Source: Takashimella koratensis (Eukaryota > Basidiomycota > Tremellomycetes > Trichosporonales > Tetragoniomycetaceae). From it: a stretch of 64,000 nt of DNA. Both the position numbers and the translations under genes were made by a program. The notes under the pieces are model-generated. The model did no database searches. It was not told the DNA's origin and saw only the letters and a program-made list of their open reading frames with translations. The stretch spans positions 124,001-188,000 of the forward strand of contig BCKT01000002.1 of the NCBI GenBank assembly GCA_003116875.1, given 5' to 3'. Of the stretch, positions 31,467 to 41,994 are shown one piece after another; positions within the stretch are counted from its first letter, which is position 1; each line of letters opens with the position of its first letter.

Positions 31467-33753
31467 GATGGACAAGGAGGCTGGGTAGTGAGAAGAGATG
31501 AAGAGGAAGGAGAGAGAAAGGAGATCTGAAAATGGGTGAGGTGGAGGGTAGCCCTCGGATCGTCCGACCGCCGCTGGAAATAAAAAAAAGGAGTTAAAAG
31601 TCTCCGTGGGTCATAAACGTTTGTGGTAAGCCAAGACAAAACACGAGACAGATCCAGTAGTTGACGAGAGCAGGGAGTGAGGAGACAGAGAGACAAAGAG
31701 ACAGAGATCCTTGCCAAGCCAGCGTACAGGCGGTCTGCCGAATAGCCTCGTGCTGGTGAGTCTGAAAAGAAGCCACATTAAAGGAGGTATTTCTAAGCGG
31801 CAGCACGAGCCAAACACACTGCACGAGCCTTCAACGGGGATTCAGGCAGTGTACTTGAACGCCGCCACGGGATGCCTACGATTGAGTTGGGCACAGACCA
31901 GCAATGGGCACAGATCCAGCGGAGATGAGCTGACCCGGGAGCCATCTGATAGAGGACAACATCTGCCACGGCAGAGATAGGCCCGTGACTCGTGTAAAAT
32001 CTTCCCCAGCGCTGCACGCCTATCTCCCTCAGCTATCCACGTGATTGCCCTGGACTAGCGTGGAGGGGCAGGGCAAGGGCAGGGGGATTGATTGCAATGA
32101 CGCACCGTACCTCGTTACCATGTCAGCACGACCCTCCCCATCGTGCATAGCCGCACAGGCCGCGGCGAGGAACGCACCAGTGCACTGGATGCAATTTGAT
32201 TCCTCTCGGAGCAAGGTGTTTGTTTAGCCTGGCGACGGTTTACTCCCGCACGCCGGTGGCACGCGCCCTTCTTATAAGATAAAGCCGGGGAACAGATGCT
32301 ATTTGCTGACGTGTTGCGGGTGTTAGCGAGGGAATCGGGGCGGGCGGGGGCCAGGAGGGGTTAGGAGAAATGGGAAATGGGACCGGCATGGGCGTGGGCC
32401 TGTGGGTAATAAACGCAAGGGCCTCTTTCGCCGGGGCTTTTCACTCGCCCGCCTTCTCACCTCTCCTCGTCTCCCTCCCTCCCTCCCTCCCGCCGTTGCC
32501 CCACATTGGGCACCCTTCAGCCTCGTAATAACCTACGCCTGCGTCCACGCGACCACTCTCCTCCCTCCCCCACAGAAACCGTCCCACTGCGAAACTTTTG
32601 TCTTCTCTCTCTCTGCGTCTACCGCTCACTACAGTACCTGGGAATGCGACGACGTACATGGGGGGTACCTGGTGACTGAGACTGATCGATGAGATCATTG
32701 GTGCTGCGTAAAGAAGCAAACAGGAGGAGGGGAGGATGTGATCCAGCAGTAAAAGACCGATTAGGAAATGTACTAGGACGGGAAGAAGCGAAGAGAAAAC
32801 GCCTCGTAGTTTCGGGTCCACCAGGCCCGAAGCTTCTCCAAACAAGGAAACCACTGCATGCTCGGCACTACCCCAGCGCAATGGCAAGGACTGACGATTG
32901 TACTGTATCGTACACTGCTGGCCTCTGTCCGCTTGTTCCTGCCCTGACAAAGGATACGAGTGAGACGCAAAGACACTGCCAGTCCGAGCCCACGGCCACG
33001 GTCACCATCCACCATCCCGACTGCGCAGCAGGAGACCGATGCACCCTGCCCCTCGTTTACTCCTCTCCTCGGGCCTTTCCCCTTGCCCGCGTCAATTCGA
33101 TTATTAGTCTAATTCCTCAACTGTATTACCCCTCGCCCCCTTTCCTAATCACCCCCACCCCCACCCTACCAGCCCCTCCTACCAATCCCACCCACACCCA
33201 TTCCTAATCTCCATCTCAACCAACCACCCATCTCCCATCTCACACACACACCCACTCACCCACCACCCTCCCCCTCCCCCTCACCACTACTCCGGACCCG
33301 CTCGACCCCGTTCGCCTTGTCGCTCTATCCCGTGTGCAGTACCGCCCGCTTTGCCCGTGGTCACTCGAGCTTTGTTTATCTCCTTGTTTTTTCTCCCTCG
33401 GTTTCGGTTCCGCCGGTCGATCACTGAAAATATTAGCATAACACAGCGAGGGTCGAGCGTCGCCGACAGAAATAGAAAGGCCCAGAATCACAGGTGGAGC
33501 CCGACAACATCCACAGACCCGGCCGCAGTCGCATCCACTCCCAGGCTGTTCCCCAACTCTACCTACCTCCCTCGCTTCACTGCTTGTCGATTCCAAAACT
33601 CCCAACGTAACCAGACCAAGCGATTTTAGCGTTGTTTGGCCGCAGGTTTTCCTAATTCCAGCCCCCGTCGACAAATCTCTTCTACACACCTCTCTTCATC
33701 ATCAACTCGACCCAGCGGCCTCTCGTACGAGCGCCCCCTATACTGTGACCACC
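31467..33753. other. Longest gene-free stretch in the window
   Basis: About 2.3 kb between the divergent reductase and nucleotide-sugar transporter genes. Open frames on both strands lack introns, motifs and plausible composition. From about 33120 to 33300 the plus strand is extremely C/T/A-rich with repeated CACCC and CCTCC units, a probable promoter-leader region for the transporter. A long 5' UTR or non-coding transcript is possible but nothing shows it. Confidence 0.55.
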
Positions 33754-36163
33754 ATGGCTCCGTCCTCTCCGACAACTCAAGGGCGGTCGTCGCCGGTGCG
33801 CCGACCTTCAGCCAAGGGCCGTTCATCAAATTCCGCAACGTCATCAACAACCACGACAACACCGACAACATCCACCCCGACCTCGTCGATGATGGCGACC
33901 TCGTCGTCCTCGGGCGCAACATCGACAGGCGTGGGCCGCCGGTACGTCTCGCACGCGCATGACAACCCGGTCTTTCGGGACGAGGATGAAGGGATCGTGA
34001 TGCGCGACAAGAACGACAGTCACAGGGACGAATCGTGTGTGAGCAAAGCATCGAGCGGGAGGGAAGTTGGCGTCACGAGGCCAAAACGAAGGTTGTCGAG
34101 GTGAGTCTCGGTTGCGGTCTCCCTGCAGTCTCTGTGCGCGCACGGGCCTGTCGTTCGGAAACACGACGACCACCCTAAACATGCCCACTAACTGACTAAA
34201 GCTTGCCGTCTCAAACCCACCCGCTCATTCCTATCCAAATCTCGACCAGAGCCATGTCCGCGACCTCGTCTCCCCCCGGTACCCCTGGGTCGCAATATCA
34301 CGGTCACCCTTTATCCCATGTCCACACCCACCCACACGAAAGCAGCCATCACCCACTCCGAACCGTCTCTTCTTTAATGCAAGATTACCAACACTTGTTT
34401 TCTCGACCTCCTCCTGCCCGACCAGATGAGCGAACAGCGACGACATATTTCCCCGTCGTCAAGAACGACTCGCCCATGTTGTTTGGAATCGAGCTTAAAT
34501 GGATCTCGTAGGTGGTGTGTTTTGAGTCGTGCTGACGCTAGCCTCCTCACACTCGCATTACAAAACGCGTTCCTCACGATCGTGATGCACTATTCGCGGA
34601 TAACATCGACACCGGGCAAGGCGTACTCGGCGGCGGCAGCGGTGCTGATGAACGAGTTGTTGAAGGGGATCATTTCGGTTCTGATCGCGCTGAAACGAAT
34701 CGATGCCAGCCAGACTGCCGCAGCGCCACCTCCAGTCTATTCAGAAAAGGACACCTTCCGTGACGTTGAGCGACGAAACCCTTCGCCATTTGGGACCATG
34801 TTCCACTCTTCTCGTCTCTCTGCTCTCGCACGTGACGTCTTCTCTCCCGACTGTTACCAACTCGCCATCCCCGCGGTCCTCTACGTCATTCAGAACAACC
34901 TCCAGTACGTCGCCGCGTCCAACCTCGACGTTGCGACATTCCAGGTCACCTACCAGATGAAGATCCTCACTACGGCCTTCTTCTCGGTGATTCTCTTGAG
35001 CAAGCGCTTGAGCAAAGGGAAATGGGCCGCGCTTCTCATGCTCGCGGCGGGTGTCGGTATCGTTCAGCTTCAAACGGTGACTGCTCCCGCTGCGGCTCCG
35101 GCGCCGTTTGTCGATCCGCACGCTACAGGTATCAAAGTCGGCCACGACCAGGCTCTCCGCTCCGAGATCCCAGAACCTCTCATCTCCCACGAACGTGTTC
35201 TCCACCCGTTCCGCGGTTTCCTCGCCGTCACTGCTGCGTGCATGACCTCGGGTCTCGCGGGTGTCTACTTTGAGCTCATCCTCAAGTCAAAAGCGAGCAA
35301 GGCGGCTTCAGCCCCGCCCGATTTGTGGATCCGCAACACCCAGCTCTCCCTCTTCTCCCTCGTCCCGGCCCTCATCCCCATCGTCTTCTCAGCTCCGACA
35401 CCGGATGGCAAGTCTTGGCTCCAACGTGTCATTTCGTGCTTTACCAACTTTAATGGATGGGCCGTGACGACGGTGTTGACGCAGACGTTTGGAGGGTTGA
35501 TCACGGCTCTTGTGATTCGGTATAGCGATAATATCATGTAAGTCGTGTTCGTTGTGCCCGCTAACAATTCACAGGAAAGGATTTGCGACGTCAATCTCCA
35601 TTGTCCTCTCATTCCTCGCATCAGTCGCGCTCTTCTCTTACCCCGTGACTGTCGCCTTTATCCTTGGCGCCATGATCGTACTCTGTGCGACGTACCTCTA
35701 CAACTCCCCCTCTGTCCCTTCCGCCCCTTCGACTCGTTCATCCGTTGGTGTCAACCCGGGGTCGCCAATCCCAACCTCTGCTCCGATCCTAGGCGAGCCC
35801 CAGCGCCCATCGCGTACCTCGTCTTTCATCAACCTCATCAACGGACTGGGATCGCGACCGGGCTCGAGACGGACGAGCGCGACCGACCTTAAGAGCCAGT
35901 TCCCACTTACGTTCCCCTCGGGTCCAGTTGGCGCTGGATCGGTTCCTCCCTCGGGCCCGGGGACACCGTATCTTTCCTCCGCCTACCCGTCGTCCTCCAA
36001 CATTGCCGCAACAGACGGTGTGACATCGCCCAACCCGGGCTGGGCGTCGGTTTCTGGCTCCACGCCATCCCCTCAGGCATCGCAAAACACTTCCCTCGCG
36101 CCGTCACCACAGCTCATCTCGAAACGACCAAGTCTGACTCTCGACACGAGTCCGACCCGGTAG
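33754..36163 (+). CDS. Golgi nucleotide-sugar transporter (UDP-galactose type)
   Basis: The protein belongs to the SLC35A/nucleotide-sugar transporter family, which moves UDP-sugars into the Golgi for glycosylation. The membrane core starts LFGIELKWISLLTLALQNAF and contains the family signatures AIPAVLYVIQNNLQYVAASNLD and TFQVTYQMKILTTAFFSV, with later TFGGLITALVIRYSDNIMKG and a terminal FILGAMIVLCATYLYN. About ten membrane segments are expected. The first exon and the start of the second add an unusually long disordered Ser/Thr-rich N-terminus; the ATG at 34254 (MSATSSPPGTPG) would skip most of it. The C-terminus has about 150 extra Ser/Pro-rich residues. Substrate cannot be read from sequence; UDP-galactose is the closest family match from the conserved motifs. 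In basidiomycete yeasts such transporters feed capsule and glycan synthesis (general knowledge). Confidence 0.87.
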
Positions 36164-36969
36164 GCCCATGGTCTCAAGGGTCGATTCCCAACTTGTCCTC
36201 GTTTTCGCTTTCGCCTCATCAACCAACACAACATACACACAAGAAACATACAAAGCAATCAATCATCCAACCGAGCTATGCCCCGACCGATCGAATTGAA
36301 ACCCTTCATAAAAACGACAGACTATTTACGTTCCTTGTCATTTCAAATCCCTTGTTTCTCACATATTCGTCCTCCCGGATCCTATACACTCTCGTCGACC
36401 GGGCTCGCCTCGACTTATCTCTCCTTGTCAATCCGGGCTTCTCTGTTTCATCGCACCTCGTTCATTCGTTCACCGTCTGCGTCGTTCCTTACTTCGGCTT
36501 TTTCGAATAATCAACGGCCAAACCTACCACCCAACGACCCGTTCATACCTAGCTTCGTTCGAACCCGTGTATTTTACCCTCGTTCGTGTCTTCCTTGCAC
36601 CTCTCCCTCTCCATTCCTAATCCCAACTACCACCTCGTAATATTCACCCCGTTCCTTGTTTTTGCACCCAGGGTCCAGTGAGCCAGTGTTATAACTTGGA
36701 GTATAATCAACATGGGCGTGTGCATTCTCTTGTCAGGCTTGCGTGTCCTGACGCTTTTATTCTTCATGCATTCGGGTGGACCATTGCAGCTGGTTCAGAT
36801 CATCGATGAAACTGACGTTTAAGACAGCGGTATAGTCATGTGCTGCGCGACCTCTTGCGATTCTCATGCAGATCGACATCTTTTGGCGACATCGCATAGG
36901 CCTTGACCATAGGACTCTCTTATACCTCTACACACTGCCCCTACTTCTATTCATGATAGCGCATATCTC
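36164..36969. other. Intergenic between convergent genes
   Basis: About 800 bp holding the 3' ends of two converging genes. It is AT-richer than surrounding exons, and no coding sequence is supported. The transporter 3' UTR may be long, since CT-rich sequence continues to about 36650. Confidence 0.5.
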
Positions 36970-38072
36970 TCACTGAGAACCAGCTCCTCTCCCTTGTCCG
37001 CGGCCCCTCTCCATTCGAGCCACTTCCACCCGCCGAGCGTTGATGCGCCTTGAGGCGACCTCGAAATCATCGCTTTTTGGGTTCCAAACAAGATTCGCCA
37101 GCCAGCCAGGCAGTTTGCTAGGTACGCTGAAGTGGTTTCGGAGAAGCCATTGGGGCAAGTCGAATGGTGTCTTCTGCAAGGGTGGTTAGCTCCAAGACGG
37201 TACTTGTCCCCACACCGTCTCGAGTCCCCGGCCATCCCGCCCGTACTCACGTTCACAGTCCAGATCATGTTAAACAAGATACTCTCTGGGAAGATCCGAC
37301 CGAGGAACAAGACCTCTGCGCTACGGGTTGACGTGTACTCTGCTAATTCGCGTGCGTTTTTCTGCGAAAAGGTCAATTTGCCTCTAGCTTCGGCAAGTCG
37401 TAATCTTGGACAAAGGATGATCTCGCCCGACCAGCCTCGTAATGTCCTCCTCGGGTCGGGTCGGCCTGTAGGGGTGGGCTTCTTTGGACCCTTCATGCGG
37501 ACGACTGCAAGATTTACAACCGGCGCGTCTGTCTCGGTTGAAGGAGGCAAGTGAGAAGACTGAGCGAGCGAAGAGTAGGGTATAGACTGAGCAAGCCTCC
37601 GTGCAATCTCCCAGATACACCAGACCATACTCCCGCTACAACTGATCCACGGACTCAGTTCGTCACGGGGTACTTCAGGTCCCATCTCAATGCTTGGGAC
37701 ATTGGGTTCTGTGAGGCGTTCTTTACCCAACAAATGGTCTAGAACCGATTGACGCGTGAACGGTCCCGCGTCGGCCCATGCAAATGTATCGTTGTGTAAG
37801 GGTAGCTCGTTGTCCTTGATCGACGTCAAAGCAACAGTGTTGGCGTAGGCAGAGCGGGAAAGGAGAAGGTTCTCGTTCGGCGAGCAAAAGCCCGATGTGG
37901 AGGGGTCTCGAGTCCAGCGGAGAGGACTGGCGGATGCGGAGGAATGAACACGGAGGACGACGGTTTCGCTGTCGAGAGCTGTGAGGAGGGATGAGAATGT
38001 GAGGGATAATGTGGGGTGGGAGCGAAGGGAAGAGTCGGTGTGGGTCGTGGGCCGGGATGAGGAGATGCTCAT
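36970..38072 (-). CDS. Unknown protein, DUF7587-like
   Basis: Exon 1 (from the ATG at 38072) runs to the codon for Asn in FNMIWTVN, then an intron (GTGAGTACGG to CCCTTGCAG) leads to a last exon reading KTPFDLPQWLLRNHFSVPSK and ending GRGAGSQ, with the stop at 36970-36972. An unspliced reading also stays open but turns Cys/Arg-rich, so splicing is preferred. The protein has about 340 residues, with no signal peptide or membrane segment. The segments TVVLRVHSS at the start and WISCSGSMVWCIWEIARRL in the middle recall fungal DUF7587-type proteins, in which an RVH motif precedes a segment about how chains pack; this is memory-based and weak. The function is unknown. Confidence 0.65.
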
Positions 38073-39045
38073 TATGAGTTATTATGAGTTGGACAAGGAC
38101 GTGGGGGACCAGAGCTAGATGAGAGTTAGAGGGTGGGACTGGAGGAGGGGGGAGACACAAAGTAAGAGGAATAGCGGTCAGAAGATATGTGGGTAAAGAG
38201 AGAAAGTGGGTCAGTTACGTTGAATACAACTCGGTTCATTGGGTTGGAGCTAATCCATGCCCAAGAGTCAGCTTGTCAATGGCTATAGAGTCAGAGTAGG
38301 ACTGGTTCTCTGCGAGACAGAGGTGAGTTTGATACCTGCGGTGAGGTGGGGAGAGGAGAAGGGGCGAGAAGGAAGAGAACGCTTCGGCCCAGCAACAGGA
38401 TTCCAATTCTTACCTGACAGCTGTCCAGTCCCTTGCAGCATTATTGATATTAAACGCTCGACGAAAACGGAGTGTGAATCAACGTTGTGTGACCAACCTT
38501 TGAGGGTCGAGTCTACTCGCTCTGTGATCACATAGCCATTGTACACTGTGTCGTCTGTTTGAGTCGGTCTCCTACGAGTGCATATGGGTACAAAGTGGTC
38601 ACGAGTCACCAGGGGATTCAATTTGGGATCCCCCAGTGCGCCTAAATACCAAGCCAAGACGGGTGAGTTTTTTTTATTTCCTGTTTTTATCCACACTCGG
38701 GTGGTCGGGATATCTGCCGAGCAGGTACGGACTAGACCGCTGGAAAAGTCTTGGCTCGGGGACAGAAGTAGGTCGGGTCAATGTTTGACACGGTTCGGAG
38801 GATCACGCCATGGTAGTGCTCAGCTTTGTCAAGTGACTCGTGCATCTTTATAATCATTCATAAACCCAACACGTTCATACCCCACTCCTTCGTCTGGATC
38901 CTTTGTGATCAACTGTGAACAGCACCCACCGGGGTAAACAAGAAACAAAACGAAAATTTCAGCCGGGCACAAACCGGGCCGGAATATTCGCGCAAGAAGG
39001 ACCAACAATCGCTGCTGAGGACCAGAGCGAGCATAGAACAACATC
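38073..39045. other. Intergenic between divergent genes
   Basis: About 970 bp containing the promoters of the DUF7587-like gene and the MFS transporter. No coding sequence is supported. The direct repeat TTATGAGT occurs twice at 38071-38088, immediately at the start codon of the minus-strand gene. Confidence 0.5.
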
Positions 39046-40946
39046 ATGACTGAGGAAGCGCGGACAGGGAATGCCGTATCACCAACAATATCGCGATCAA
39101 CAACACGCGAAACTACCCGATCAGCATGCTTGAAAGCTATAGCACTCGTTCCGCTCGAAGTGAGCACCGAAGTCCCTCCGATCCCAAATTGCCTCGACAA
39201 GGCGCACAGCGGCGGGTACGGCGAGGAGGAGAAGGAGAACCTTGAGGCAGAGGCTGGGAGAAGGGTCGGTCCGGAACATAGCGAGGATGAAGAAGCAAAG
39301 GTGGACCATGTGTATCCCGACGGAGGGTATGGTTGGGTTGTGGTGGCTTGCTGTATGGTGCTCGCGGGGCTCACCATGGGTTGGGGGATCTCGTATGGCG
39401 TATACCAAGAGGTGAGTAAGGTATGTGGTGTGAGCTGAACGTCTGCAGTACTATGTCAACGTTGCATACAAGGATGTGAACACGGCGTACTTGAGTCTAA
39501 CAGGCTCGTGCCAGGGTTTCGTAAGTAAACCCTATCTTTCGCTGACATTGATCCAGTTCATGTCATGTACAGCATTCATCGCTGGACGAATGGGCGATCG
39601 CTACGGCTTCAAAGTGAGTTCATACGAGGGTAGTATATATGCTAATGACAACCCCAGATTGTGCTCTCAATAGGCACGGTGATCGCTTGGGTAGGCGTCT
39701 TCTCGGCAGCTTTTGCTACGCAATTCTGGCAAGTGATTTTGTGTCAGGTAAGTCGATTATCAAACACTCTCCTCTTGGCGCCTCAGATATCGTCAGTCTC
39801 GTTGGCGACTTGATGCTGACCCTGGCGCTTAGGGTATCATCACCGGTGCAGGCCAAGGCGTCCTCGTCCCGTTGTTCATGTCACTCCCTTCGCAATGGTT
39901 CTACAAGCGACGAGGTCTGGCTAGTGGCTTGGCTCTCGGTGGCGGCGGTCTCGGAGGTGGAACTCTTACTTTGATCAGTCGACAACTCATCTCGTCTCTC
40001 GGTGTGAAGAAGACCCTCATGTAAGTGCACAAATCGACACCCAAAGGTTATGACTAAATACAGACAGAATCATGTCATTCATCAACCTCTTCTGTATGAG
40101 CGTCGCCATTGCACTTATCAGGACCCGACCCGAATCGCCAGAGGCTCAAGGCGGCGGCAGGGGCCCAATCTTCAACAAAGTCGTCATGCGCAAATCGGAG
40201 TTCTGGTCGCTCGCAATCTGCCTGTTGATCGCTGTCAACGCGTACAAGTACGTCTAACTCTCCACTTTTGCTCACGTCTTCCAGTGCCCCATTCACTTTT
40301 CTTAGTCAATGGACAGCCGATACACATCCCCAGCTCAGCGCTATCATGATCACAGTGTAAGTCACTCCTCTTCTCTAACCGCTAACACCTTTTTCAGACC
40401 CTTGACAATCCTCACCTACACCGTGGCAGTAGGACGAAGTGTCGTTGGTCTTGCTGCCGACAAAATAGGTCCGATCAACACTTATGTGCTCGCTATTTTC
40501 CTTTCGGGCGTATCTCAGTTCGCGCTCTGGCTCACTGCCAAGTCCTTTGGCTCGATTCTCGTCTTTGCGATTGCGTACGGCACTGTGAGTGATTGCGCTC
40601 ATCGTTAACAAGAGCGAGGGCACACACTGACTCGGTCCAGGTCGCACCAGGATACCTCACGATTATGCCTCAGATCGTCGTCGCTCTCTTCGGGCCTGCT
40701 AACCTCGCCTCCAACGTTGGCCTGTTCATGCTCTTCAACGGACCCGGAAACCTTGCTGGTGCTCCTCTAGCAGGCGCCATCTTTGACGCCACCGGTAGGA
40801 GCTACAAGTGGATGATCGTGGCCATGGGATCGATGCAAGTTGCCGGTGCGATCATCTCAGTATGGGGTGAGTAAAAGGTCGTGACTAGTGCTAACTTGTT
40901 TCAAGCACGGTACAAGGCCAACCCAAAGGTTTTGGCAAAAGTGTGA
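39046..40946 (+). CDS. MFS monocarboxylate-type transporter
   Basis: A multi-exon gene encodes a 12-helix major facilitator of the monocarboxylate porter (MCT/Mch) type in the plasma membrane. An acidic N-terminus (EEEKENLEAEAGRR) precedes the hallmark DGGYGWVVVACCMVL of MCT helix 1. Later segments are FIAGRMGDRYGFK (loop 2-3 motif), GIITGAGQGVLVPLF, KRRGLASGLALGGGGLGGG, GRSVVGLAADKIGP and LFMLFNGPGNLAGAPLAG. About nine introns of 40-70 nt interrupt it, one carrying the AT-rich stretch AGTATATATGCTAATGAC. The chain ends ARYKANPKVLAKV with the stop at 40944-40946. The substrate is unknown; fungal members of this family often carry monocarboxylates, riboflavin or related compounds. Confidence 0.9.
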
Positions 40947-41360
40947 ATAATCGCTCCTGTCATGTCAGCATGAAATCACAAAACATACTCAACTAATAGC
41001 ATATCTCATAACGGACTGTGTAACTCGCAATTACTCAACTGTAATGCATGATTGTCTAAAGTAGACGTAGAGGTGACGAAATTCGATGGCCACGATGTTC
41101 AGGATTTGATGACATCAGCGTGTAGCTAGTGGCGAGCACGCGATGTCGACCCCAGTCTGACATCAACTCCCGCCAATTGATCGTGCTTTGACTCCTCGTT
41201 GGAACTCAGGTCATGCTGAAACCCCCACCATAAGTCAGCTGCGTCACAGCACGCGATTGGGGTCAGGTCTTTGGTGAGTATAAGATGACGAGTGACTCGC
41301 CGCTGGATCTCGGCACTTCCCCACTCGTCTTCAAACCAACAACCAACCACATAAACCAAC
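40947..41360. other. Intergenic and promoter of the small hydrophilic gene
   Basis: About 414 bp. The last 80 bp contain GTATAAG at 41278-41284, a possible TATA element, followed by a CAACCAACCAC leader before the ATG at 41361. No coding sequence is evident. Confidence 0.45.
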
Positions 41361-41648
41361 ATGGGCAAGCAGCACGTAAATCAACTTCCATAGATCATTG
41401 CCTATCTACATCCCGTTCGTTGCTGACTCCTTTCGGCGTAGGAAACCACCGACCCACTCTCTTACGCCGAACCCAACCGTACCGGCAAGGAAGTGTCCGA
41501 GCAGGCCGGTCACGCGGGTGCGGTCCACGACGCCGCGCACGACAAGAAGAAGGCTCAGAAGGTGCTACACGAGGATTTGCAGGAGAAGAAGATTGAACGC
41601 GGGCAAGCGATCGGGTCCGAAGGAGGGAGGGCGGCCGCAAGGGATTAG
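41361..41648 (+). CDS. Small hydrophilin-like protein
   Basis: Two exons give about 73 residues. The first encodes only MGKQH before a GTAAAT donor. The second starts at the AG of CGGCGTAG and reads ETTDPLSYAEPNRTGKEVSE, then a Lys/Glu/Ala-rich stretch, ending AAARD with the stop at 41646-41648. The protein is very hydrophilic, rich in Gly, Ala, Glu and Lys, and has no hydrophobic segment. These are hallmarks of hydrophilin or stress-protective proteins, but no specific family is recognised. Role in desiccation or stress is inference. A similar protein lies at 51271. Confidence 0.68.
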
Positions 41649-41994
41649 TTACGCAAGACATGAAGCCGCAGGGATTGGCTACGCAAAACGTGAAGCCACC
41701 GTAGAAAAGTCATGACATCTCGAAAACATCCATGTATCAAGCTTCATGTACATGTTCTCAGTTGGTGCATCGAGTTTGCGGCCACCGATGTGTCGGTGGA
41801 GCAAAGATGGTCCACGCCGTCCGAAGATGTTTCCTGCTGCCGGTGCCTGAACGGGCCGGTCAAAGGTCAAGTCGGCGGAGTGCGATCGGAAAATGACCAT
41901 TGTGGTTTGCCGGGACGATGCTATCCCGACATCAACCACAAAGCTATACATAGATGTCGCCCAGAACGACTCTCTTCTAGTCCTCCAACACACC
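41649..41994. other. Intergenic, no gene seen
   Basis: About 346 bp between the small hydrophilic gene and the glycosidase gene. At 41645-41695 the sequence TTACGCAA then GACGTGAAG/ACATGAAG and GGGATT is repeated (GGATTAGTTACGCAAGACATGAAGCC versus GGATTGGCTACGCAAAACGTGAAGCC), a short imperfect direct repeat of about 26 bp just after the stop of the hydrophilic gene. Confidence 0.5.

Noticed and set aside
36541..36560. A TTCGAACCC-like sequence suggesting a tRNA T-arm
   Set aside because: No matching acceptor stem, D-arm or anticodon arm could be found around it.
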